DNA from: an uncultured Burkholderiaceae bacterium
GTDB taxonomy: Bacteria > Pseudomonadota > Gammaproteobacteria > Burkholderiales > Burkholderiaceae
DNA: 6,069 nucleotides
Assembly (NCBI GenBank): GCA_937862845.1
Contig: CALMCK010000068.1
Location: 1 to 6,069, forward strand
Direction of reading: 5' to 3'
Shown here: one piece after another, positions 1 through 6,069 of the stretch
Numbering within the stretch: position 1 is the stretch's first letter
How the letters are laid out: each line of letters begins with the position of its first letter
The notes under the pieces: model-generated
What the model was told of the DNA's origin: nothing
The model's input: the letters and a program-made list of their open reading frames with translations, nothing else
Database searches by the model: none
Program-made: the position numbers and the translations under genes

Positions 1-121
1 ACTCAACAACACAGAGCATTTTAACGCCTAACACGAACGGATGCACTTTAAATTATGTCATTTTGCTGCATTTTGATACAATAGATCACCCAATCAGCGG
101 TCAATCAATCAGAAAGCCACC
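1..121. other. Non-coding region upstream of ppsR
   Basis: No convincing gene is seen here. The stretch is AT-rich compared with the flanking coding DNA and carries the probable ppsR promoter. The heptamer CATTTTG occurs at 59-65 and again at 69-75, one helical turn apart, and the related CATTTTA at 17-23. In many betaproteobacteria the PEP synthase gene is transcribed divergently from ppsR, so the left part could hold the other promoter. The window ends too early to tell. Confidence 0.6.
55..82 (+). promoter_or_regulatory. Probable sigma-70-type promoter of ppsR (extended -10)
   Basis: The -10 element is TACAAT at 77-82, five of six matches to TATAAT. It is preceded by TG at 74-75, giving the extended -10 form TGnTACAAT. 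A possible -35 element is ATGTCA at 55-60 (four of six matches to TTGACA) with a 16-bp spacer. Transcription would begin near position 89, leaving a leader of about 33 nt before the ATG at 122. Seen by eye only; no start site is known. Confidence 0.5.
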
Positions 122-934
122 ATGAACACGCGCAACATCGTCATCGTCTCCGACGGCACTGGCATCACCGCCGAAAACTTCGCCCACTCACTGCTCGCGC
201 AGTTCGATATTAAAATCAAAGACCACCGCGTGCCGTTTATCGACTCGGTCGAAAAAGCCCACGCAGCGGTGCAAAAAATCAAAGACATCGCCGCAAACTC
301 CACCGAACGGCCGATTGTGTTCACCACATTGGTCAACAGTGAAATCAACGCTGCGGTGCACGGCTGCACAGAAGGCTATTTTATTGATTTATTCACGATT
401 TTCGTCTCGCCGCTCGAAGCCGAGCTGGGCATGAAATCGAACCACACCAGCAACCGCTTGTACCACAACGCCGACTCGATGGCCTACCGCAACCGCATTG
501 AAGCGATTAACTTCTCACTCGCTCACGACGATGGCCAAACCAACAAAAACCTCAATGAGGCCGATGTGATTTTGGTCGGCGTCTCGCGCTGCGGCAAAAC
601 CCCGACCAGCCTGTACCTTGCCATGCAACACGGTATTAAAGCGGCGAACTGCCCGCTCATCCCTGAAGATTTCGAGCGCAATTCATTGCCGAGTCTGCTC
701 GATGGTCATCGTCACAAATTATTTGGCCTGTCGATTGAGCCTCAACGCCTCTCCGAAATCCGCAACGAGCGCCGCCCTGGCAGCAAATACGCCTCCATCG
801 AAAACTGCCGCTACGAGGTCAACGAAGTTGAGCGCATGATGAAACGCCACAACATCCCGTCATCATCGTCCACCCACAAATCGATTGAAGAAATCGCGAC
901 CACGATTTTGCAAGAAATTAAAATCGACCACTAA
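122..934 (+). CDS. ppsR: Phosphoenolpyruvate synthase regulatory protein (bifunctional kinase/pyrophosphorylase, DUF299)
   Basis: The 270-aa product matches the PpsR family in length and motifs. Members act in the cytosol on PEP synthase: they inactivate it by ADP-dependent phosphorylation of a threonine and reactivate it by phosphate-dependent removal that yields pyrophosphate. This ties the pyruvate-to-PEP step of gluconeogenesis to energy state. Visible marks are the N-terminal VSDGTGITAE (residues 9-18), the P-loop GVSRCGKT (153-160) followed by PTSLYLA, the nearby PLIPED, and a C-terminal segment with SIEEIATTI typical of the family. The ATG at 122 has only a weak GAAAG ribosome-binding sequence about 5 nt upstream, but the conserved motif starts at residue 9, so little room exists for another start. 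serB follows after 54 bp without a terminator. The target enzyme gene is not in the window; it may lie just to the left. The closely related PPDK regulator is a less likely identity. Confidence 0.95.
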   Translation: MNTRNIVIVSDGTGITAENFAHSLLAQFDIKIKDHRVPFIDSVEKAHAAVQKIKDIAANSTERPIVFTTLVNSEINAAVHGCTEGYFIDLFTIFVSPLEAELGMKSNHTSNRLYHNADSMAYRNRIEAINFSLAHDDGQTNKNLNEADVILVGVSRCGKTPTSLYLAMQHGIKAANCPLIPEDFERNSLPSLLDGHRHKLFGLSIEPQRLSEIRNERRPGSKYASIENCRYEVNEVERMMKRHNIPSSSSTHKSIEEIATTILQEIKIDH

Positions 935-988
935 TCCATCACCAGTCGTTCACTCAACCAAGCCCGAAATAAACCAAACAACGTCTTT

Positions 989-1840
989 ATGAAAATCACA
1001 CTCCAGCATCCCCGCGCACTCACCGACGCACTCGTGCAGTCACTTACCGAAAACCTCGCGGGCGAACGCGTGCGCATCAACGCACAATGTGTGCAGCTGA
1101 AAAAAACCGTGTTTGACCCAAAACGACAGCACGAGCTCAGCGAGCAAGCCCAAGCAGCGGGCATTGACATCGCATTTAGCGAGCGCTCGCTGATGTGGGC
1201 AGACTTTCAACTGCTCGCCATGGACATGGACTCGACCCTCATCAACATCGAGTGCATTGACGAAATCGCGGGCATGTGTGGCAAAAAAACCGAAGTCGCT
1301 GCCATCACAGAGGCGGCGATGCGTGGCGAAATCACCGATTTTAATGAATCACTGCGCCGTCGCCTCGCGATTTTCGCAGGCGCGGATGCCAGCGTATTGC
1401 AAAAAGTCCTTAACGAGAGTCTGCAACTCAACCCCGGTGCCGAACAACTCATATCCGCCGCACATGCGCACGGCGTTCAGACGCTGCTGGTTTCGGGCGG
1501 CTTCACGTTTTTTGCCGATGCGGTACAAAAGCGCCTTAACCTGACCCACGCGCACGCGAACGAACTCGAGATCATCGATGGCAAAATCACAGGCAATGTC
1601 ATCGGTGAAATCGTCAGCGGTGACGTGAAGGCCGCCCTCGTACAAAAATACTGCGACGCGCTCAACGTCCCAACCAGCGCCGCCATCTGTATGGGCGACG
1701 GCGCAAACGATTTGCCGATGATGGCCATAGGCGGCTTATCCGTGGCTTATCACGCCAAACCTCGAGTACAGGCACATGCCACGATTGCCCTAAACCACAT
1801 GGGCTTGGACGGTCTGGCCAATGTATTGGCACACCCATAA
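989..1840 (+). CDS. serB: Phosphoserine phosphatase (HAD superfamily)
   Basis: The enzyme hydrolyses O-phospho-L-serine to L-serine, the last step of the phosphorylated serine pathway, in the cytosol and with Mg2+. All four HAD signature motifs are present: motif I DMDST at residues 79-83 (D79 nucleophile, D81 acid/base) followed by LINIECIDE, motif II around S169 in VSGGF, the motif III lysine K214 in GDVKAA, and motif IV GDGANDLPM at 236-244 with D237 and D241 binding Mg2+. Residues 1-70 form a short, poorly conserved N-terminal domain. The total of 283 aa is shorter than E. coli SerB (322 aa) but fits betaproteobacterial forms as I know them. No clear Shine-Dalgarno sequence precedes the ATG at 989, which is odd for a housekeeping gene; coupling to ppsR, 54 bp upstream, could help. 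Nothing is broken or missing. Confidence 0.96.
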   Translation: MKITLQHPRALTDALVQSLTENLAGERVRINAQCVQLKKTVFDPKRQHELSEQAQAAGIDIAFSERSLMWADFQLLAMDMDSTLINIECIDEIAGMCGKKTEVAAITEAAMRGEITDFNESLRRRLAIFAGADASVLQKVLNESLQLNPGAEQLISAAHAHGVQTLLVSGGFTFFADAVQKRLNLTHAHANELEIIDGKITGNVIGEIVSGDVKAALVQKYCDALNVPTSAAICMGDGANDLPMMAIGGLSVAYHAKPRVQAHATIALNHMGLDGLANVLAHP

Positions 1841-1978
1841 ACCCAATCAGACAATTCAGATATACTGTCACCATTCCGCTTGAAATCGTGTCAACCAAAC
1901 CCATTTTAGGTTTGTTATGGATGCGGCTTTAAACCTTTCATTTTTTTACAATGCTATTCAAACCTTTAAGGATTCACC
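1841..1978 (+). promoter_or_regulatory. serB-lemA intergenic region, probable lemA promoter region
   Basis: This 138-bp gap contains no gene. Two -10-like hexamers are seen, TATACT at 1861-1866 and TACAAT at 1947-1952, but neither has a good -35 element at the usual distance. A T-tract (1941-1947) lies directly before the second. The octamer AAACCTTT is repeated at 1931-1938 and 1960-1967, flanking the second hexamer. A small hairpin, CAAACC (1896-1901) with GGTTTG (1909-1914), has no U-tract after it. The lemA ribosome-binding site AAGGA is at 1968-1972, 6 nt before the ATG. Which -10 is used cannot be settled from sequence. Confidence 0.35.
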
Positions 1979-2572
1979 ATGCGCAAACTCCTCGCGATTC
2001 TCGCAGCAACGGCCACACTCACATTGAGCGGCTGCGGTTACAACACCATGCAGACACAAGACGAAGATGTCAAAGGCAAGTGGGCAGAAGTATTGAACCA
2101 ATACCAACGCCAAGCCGACCTCATCAATAATTTAGTTAAAACAGTCGAAGGCGAAACCGACTTTGAAAAAAGCACCCTCGAAGCAGTGGTCAATGCCCGC
2201 GCGTCCGCCACAGGCATCAATGCCACCCCTGAGTTGATTAATGATCCAGCCGCATTTGCCAAATTCAACGCCGCTCAAAGCCAAATGCAAAGCTCGCTCT
2301 CACGTCTGCTCGTGGTCGCTGAGAACTACCCAAACCTCAAAGCCAACCAAGCATTTAGCGACCTGCGTGTCGAAGTGTCGGGTTCACAAAACCGCATCGC
2401 CATCGCCCGAAAAAAATACATCGACGCAGTGCAAACCTACAACACGACTTTGCGCACATTCCCCAACAGCTTGACCGCCAAAGTCATGGGCTATGATGTC
2501 AAACCGAGCTTCACCGTCGACAACGAAGCTGACATCGCAAAACCGCCGACCATTGAGTTCAAAAAACAATAA
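1979..2572 (+). CDS. lemA: LemA family lipoprotein
   Basis: The 197-aa product is a LemA-family protein, a long helical-bundle fold often anchored in the envelope; its molecular role is not well established. Residues 1-18 are a lipoprotein signal peptide (positive MRK, hydrophobic core) ending in the lipobox LSGC with lipidated Cys19. The residue after it is Gly rather than Asp, which suggests outer-membrane sorting. The mature part shows family segments: YNTMQTQDEDVKGKW at 21-35, a run around 41-53 with many polar helical residues, VVNARA at 70-75, and the C-terminal hallmark VVAENYPNLKAN at 112-123 followed by FSDLR, then NRIAIARKKYIDAV and FPN (161-163). The ATG at 1979 has a good AAGGA site 6 nt upstream. 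Two TPM-domain genes follow, a common partnership for lemA, but a terminator lies between, so lemA can be expressed as a single transcript. The name reflects the family and does not mean the unrelated Pseudomonas sensor kinase once also called LemA. Confidence 0.93.
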   Translation: MRKLLAILAATATLTLSGCGYNTMQTQDEDVKGKWAEVLNQYQRQADLINNLVKTVEGETDFEKSTLEAVVNARASATGINATPELINDPAAFAKFNAAQSQMQSSLSRLLVVAENYPNLKANQAFSDLRVEVSGSQNRIAIARKKYIDAVQTYNTTLRTFPNSLTAKVMGYDVKPSFTVDNEADIAKPPTIEFKKQ

Positions 2573-2584
2573 ACACAATCAATT

Positions 2585-2611
2585 AAAGGGGATGCGGGTC
2601 ATCCCCTTTTT
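2585..2611 (+). terminator. Intrinsic terminator after lemA
   Basis: A perfect 10-bp stem pairs AAAGGGGATG (2585-2594) with CATCCCCTTT (2600-2609) around a 5-nt loop, and a run of five T (2607-2611) follows or closes the stem. It begins 12 nt after the lemA stop. It splits lemA from the TPM genes: either most transcripts stop here and some read through, or the next gene has its own promoter. Confidence 0.85.
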
Positions 2612-2650
2612 CACCTAGCCGCTCTTAAACCCCACCGCATTGGATTGCAG

Positions 2651-3634
2651 ATGAATCGTTTCAGCCATCGCAGCAGCACTCATTTGATACAGCAACTATT
2701 GGGCACACTTTTGTTTGCTTGCATGCTGCTGCTCACGCCGCTCACGCACGCGCAGGAGCTGCAAGCCATTCCGCCGCTCACATCATTGGTGGTTGACCAA
2801 ACCAATACTTTATCGGCAACCGAGCAAGCCGCTTTGGATGCGAAGCTCAAGGCGTTTGAAACGACCAAGGGCAGTCAAATCGCGGTGCTCATGGTGGACA
2901 CGACGGCACCTGAAGACATCTTTAGCTACGCGCAGCGGGCGGCAGAGACTTATAAAATCGGCCGTGCCAATGTCGGTGATGGTGTGCTGGTGGTCGTGGC
3001 AAAGAATGACCGGAAAATGTGGATTTACACCATGCGCGCCCTCGAAGGCGCGATTCCTGATTTGATGGCCAAACGAATTATTGATGAACAAATGAAGCCG
3101 GCATTTGCTGCCGGCAATTTTGCTTTGGGCTTGGATGCGGCGACCACTCAGCTGACTAAGTTGATTTCGGGCGAACAGCTGCCTGAGCCGAGCGATAATT
3201 GGCAACACGCCAATGACGGTCAAGATTTGGTCTCGACATTGTTGATGCTGACCATGGCCATCAGCTTCATCGGCTCGGGCATTGCCAAAGCGACCAGCCG
3301 CTGGTTGGTCGCGCCGATCGCTTCGGCGGCGGCGGGATTTATCGCACTGAACATGGGCGCGGCTTTTTTTGGCGCAGGCTTGGTGGGGTTTGTGGTCTTG
3401 CTGGCGATTTTTGTGTTCGGCCATCGCTACGCCCAACTCGCAACCAAACACGGCGCACCTCTGAATCGAGGGCCATCGCGCCGTGGCAGCGATGTGTTTT
3501 GGGGCGGTGGTTTTGGCGGCGGCGGTGGTTTTGGCGGCGGCGGTGGTTTCGGTGGTGGTGGAGGCGGCGGTGGTTGGGGCGGCTCTGGTGGTGGCGGTGA
3601 CGCCGCAGGCGGCGGCGCAGGAGGGAGCTGGTGA
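2651..3634 (+). CDS. TPM-domain (YgcG family) membrane protein with glycine-rich C-terminus
   Basis: From ATG 2651 the product is 327 aa. Residues 1-34 are a signal peptide (basic start, hydrophobic LLFACMLLL, likely cleavage after THA). A TPM domain (TLP18.3/Psb32/MOLO-1 fold) spans about 41-172, with VVDQTNTLSATEQAAL, GSQIAVLMVDT, YKIGRANVGDGVLVVVAK and ALEGAIPD as recognisable blocks; it should sit in the periplasm. Hydrophobic stretches follow at about 193-211, 219-237 and 238-257, so two or three membrane helices. The tail from 284 is almost all glycine with spaced F/W and ends in Gly-Gly-Ser-Trp, as in many family members. The function is not known biochemically; plant relatives act in photosystem II repair. 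An in-frame TTG at 2645 is possible, but GGA at 2642-2644 lies 6 nt before the ATG, which favours 2651. The next gene overlaps its stop codon. Where the tail ends up depends on the helix count. Confidence 0.88.
   Translation: MNRFSHRSSTHLIQQLLGTLLFACMLLLTPLTHAQELQAIPPLTSLVVDQTNTLSATEQAALDAKLKAFETTKGSQIAVLMVDTTAPEDIFSYAQRAAETYKIGRANVGDGVLVVVAKNDRKMWIYTMRALEGAIPDLMAKRIIDEQMKPAFAAGNFALGLDAATTQLTKLISGEQLPEPSDNWQHANDGQDLVSTLLMLTMAISFIGSGIAKATSRWLVAPIASAAAGFIALNMGAAFFGAGLVGFVVLLAIFVFGHRYAQLATKHGAPLNRGPSRRGSDVFWGGGFGGGGGFGGGGGFGGGGGGGGWGGSGGGGDAAGGGAGGSW
3512..3565 (+). repeat. Tandem 18-bp repeats coding for Phe-Gly5
   Basis: Two identical 18-bp units (3512-3529 and 3530-3547) each read Phe followed by five Gly. 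A diverged third unit (3548-3565) encodes the same six residues with different codons (TTC and mainly GGT). They lie in the glycine-rich tail of the TPM-domain membrane protein. Perfect copies suggest recent duplication and a site where unit number may vary; a change of one unit keeps the reading frame. Confidence 0.85.
3619..3624 (+). promoter_or_regulatory. Strong Shine-Dalgarno inside the upstream gene
   Basis: AGGAGG lies within the last codons of the preceding TPM-domain gene, 9 nt before ATG 3634 and 6 nt before GTG 3631. Both starts are in the same frame and differ by one residue. The stop and start overlap as TGATG (3632-3636), so translation is probably coupled. It is the best Shine-Dalgarno match in the window. 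Confidence 0.75.
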
Positions 3635-4173
3635 TGAAATATTTTCCACCTTTAGAACATTCATTTTGGCAACACATCACGCGTCTGCTGCGCCACTGGT
3701 TTACTTTCTCATGGCAAACGCGGCGCCTGCTGCCACTCGCAGAACGTGAAGCGCTCGCGGACCACATTGAACAATCCGAAGCGACCCACACGGGCGAGCT
3801 GGCGATTGCTTTCGAGACACGTCTGCCTTACGCTTATCTCATGCGCGGTGCCCGTGCGCGCGAGCGCGCGTGGAGTGTGTTTTCAAAAATGCAAGTCTGG
3901 GACACTCCCGATGACAACGGCGTGCTGATTTATTTTCTCACTGCCGAGCACCGAATCGAAATCGTCGCCGACCGTGGCATCGCCGCGCGGGTCGAACAAA
4001 GTCAATGGAATGCATGGGTACACACGCTGTATGTGGCGCTCCACGATGGCAAGCTGCACGAAGGATTGCACACAGTCATTGAGGAAATCGGGCAAACATT
4101 GGCTCAACATTTCCCTCAAAGTGCATCCAGCGAAACCGACAACCGAGCCGTGAATCAGCCACAAATACTCTAA
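3634..4173 (+). CDS. Second TPM-domain protein, no signal peptide
   Basis: The 179-aa product (from ATG 3634; a GTG at 3631 would add one residue) has a second, shorter TPM domain at about 33-160. Blocks that show this are HIEQSEATHTGELAIAFET (44-62), DTPDDNGVLIYFLTAEHRIEIVADRGIAARV (90-120, close to the family pattern of an aspartate/asparagine-glycine turn followed by a beta hairpin) and the helical region around 136-160. No signal peptide or clear membrane helix is seen. The N-terminal 10-25 is rich in aromatic and basic residues and may lie against a membrane. By its position between the larger TPM protein and msrA it belongs to the same transcript. Genes of this kind regularly follow lemA and a YgcG-like gene, with the second TPM protein commonly being soluble or carrying only weak membrane attachment. 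The biochemical function is unknown. Confidence 0.85.
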   Translation: MKYFPPLEHSFWQHITRLLRHWFTFSWQTRRLLPLAEREALADHIEQSEATHTGELAIAFETRLPYAYLMRGARARERAWSVFSKMQVWDTPDDNGVLIYFLTAEHRIEIVADRGIAARVEQSQWNAWVHTLYVALHDGKLHEGLHTVIEEIGQTLAQHFPQSASSETDNRAVNQPQIL

Positions 4174-4199
4174 GCACTTTCGTCCACTCAGGAGCCCAC

Positions 4200-4778
4200 A
4201 TGTCCCGCGCACAATCGATTGCATCTCAGCAACAATTGAATCCCCAACTTCAACTGGCCACCCTCGGCGGTGGTTGTTTTTGGTGCCTCGAAGCAGCGTT
4301 TGAGCAAATCAATGGCGTCATCGATGTTGAGTCAGGCTATGCGGGCAGCGACCATCGCCCTGCCAGCTATGAAGCCGTTTGCACGGGTGCGACGGGTTTG
4401 GCGGAAGTCGTGCAGGTGCTGTTTGACCCAGCTCTCATCAGCTATGAGAGTATTTTAAATGTGTTTTTCAGCATTCACGATCCGACCACGCTCAACCGTC
4501 AAGGCGCGGACAAAGGCACACAATACCGCTCTGTGATTTATAGCCACAGCACAGCACAAGCAGAAATCGCTCGCGCCGTCCTGGGCGAAGTCGCTGCGAT
4601 TTGGGGCGCGCCGATTGTCACCGAATTAACTGAGGTCAACCACTACAGCCGCGCCGAAGATTATCATCAAGAATACTTTCGCCACCACCCACAACAAGGC
4701 TACTGCCAAGCCGTGATTTCACCCAAGTTGGCGAAACTCCGCGCCCAACACAGCTCGTTGCTTAAGTCTCTCAAATAA
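4200..4778 (+). CDS. msrA: Peptide methionine-S-sulfoxide reductase MsrA
   Basis: The 192-aa enzyme reduces the S-epimer of methionine sulfoxide in proteins and free methionine sulfoxide, with thioredoxin as the electron source, repairing oxidised proteins. The catalytic motif GGGCFWCLE spans residues 23-31, with nucleophile Cys26 and a second Cys29. Further family blocks are GYAG (46-49), the region TGLAEVVQVLFDP (65-77) with the catalytic glutamate E69, HDPTTLNRQGAD (93-104), GTQYRSVIY (106-114) and YHQEYF (155-160). The C-terminal QGYCQ carries Cys169, the probable resolving cysteine. Most MsrA proteins I know have TGHAE where this one reads TGLAE, so His is replaced by Leu at 67; the glutamate is kept. 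No signal peptide is present, so it is cytosolic. AGGAG at 4190-4194 lies 5 nt before the ATG. It is 26 bp downstream of the second TPM gene and probably in the same operon. Confidence 0.96.
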   Translation: MSRAQSIASQQQLNPQLQLATLGGGCFWCLEAAFEQINGVIDVESGYAGSDHRPASYEAVCTGATGLAEVVQVLFDPALISYESILNVFFSIHDPTTLNRQGADKGTQYRSVIYSHSTAQAEIARAVLGEVAAIWGAPIVTELTEVNHYSRAEDYHQEYFRHHPQQGYCQAVISPKLAKLRAQHSSLLKSLK

Positions 4779-4780
4779 AA

Positions 4781-4803
4781 AAGGCGCTGTCACACAGCGC
4801 CTT
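4781..4803. terminator. Bidirectional terminator between msrA and the histidine kinase gene
   Basis: A perfect 10-bp stem pairs AAGGCGCTGT (4781-4790) with ACAGCGCCTT (4794-4803) around the 3-nt loop CAC. Read on the minus strand, the stem runs into TTTTTTATTT, a good U-tract, so it terminates the kinase gene well. On the plus strand it is followed by CATCTTGTTATATT, a weaker tail, but should still stop msrA transcription. The minus-strand U-tract overlaps the msrA stop codon (4776-4778). Confidence 0.85.
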
Positions 4804-4824
4804 CATCTTGTTATATTCAACAGC

Positions 4825-6069
<1,245 letters not shown>

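Noticed and set aside
1896..1914. Hairpin after serB as a terminator
   Set aside because: The stem is only 6 bp with a 7-nt loop, has low GC content and lacks a U-tract, so it does not meet the standard for an intrinsic terminator.
3500..3600. Possible G-quadruplex in the G-rich repeat DNA
   Set aside because: Most G-runs are only two bases long, so only weak two-tetrad forms are possible. The composition is explained by glycine codons.
2810..3664. Long minus-strand open frame (284 aa) opposite the first TPM-domain gene
   Set aside because: It lies almost wholly opposite a well-supported gene. Its Thr/Ala-rich and His/Arg-rich stretches are just the complement of glycine and other coding triplets, and it shows no recognisable motif.
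3339..3791. Minus-strand open frame (150 aa) over the glycine-rich repeat region
   Set aside because: The repeated Arg/His composition is the reverse complement of the GGC/GGT repeats. It overlaps two real genes and has no domain signal.

Overview
The window looks like ordinary chromosomal DNA from a Gram-negative proteobacterium. It most likely comes from a betaproteobacterium of the Burkholderiales type. The reasons are the PEP-synthase-regulator and serB neighbourhood, a short (283 aa) SerB, an outer-membrane-type lipoprotein signal, and a LemA/TPM-domain gene cluster of the kind common in that group. This assignment is inferred from gene content; there is no rRNA or other marker here. Base composition and codon use look uniform, and I see no sign of transfer.

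Layout, left to right. Positions 1-121 are a non-coding upstream region with a good extended -10 promoter for ppsR. The gene ppsR (122-934, +), a bifunctional regulator of PEP synthase, is followed after 54 bp by serB (989-1840, +), phosphoserine phosphatase. A 138-bp non-coding gap leads to lemA (1979-2572, +), a LemA-family lipoprotein, closed by a strong intrinsic terminator (2585-2611). Next comes a tight three-gene run: a membrane-anchored TPM-domain protein with a glycine-rich tail (2651-3634, +), a second TPM-domain protein without signal peptide or membrane segment (3634-4173, +; stop and start overlap as TGATG), and msrA (4200-4778, +), peptide methionine sulfoxide reductase A. A hairpin at 4781-4803 serves as terminator for msrA and, with a better U-tract, for the convergent sensor histidine kinase gene (4825-6069, -). 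The kinase gene runs off the right edge, so its N-terminus and probably its response regulator lie outside.

How the genes may work together. ppsR and serB share a central-carbon theme (PEP synthesis from pyruvate; serine synthesis from 3-phosphoglycerate) and could be co-transcribed. lemA plus two TPM-domain genes is a recurrent envelope-associated cluster whose biochemical role is still poorly defined. Here it is linked to a protein-repair enzyme (msrA) and lies beside a two-component sensor, which suggests but does not prove an envelope or oxidative-stress setting. I found no clearly new biological system. The LemA/TPM/TPM/msrA module, with a terminator inside it, is the part most worth a second look.
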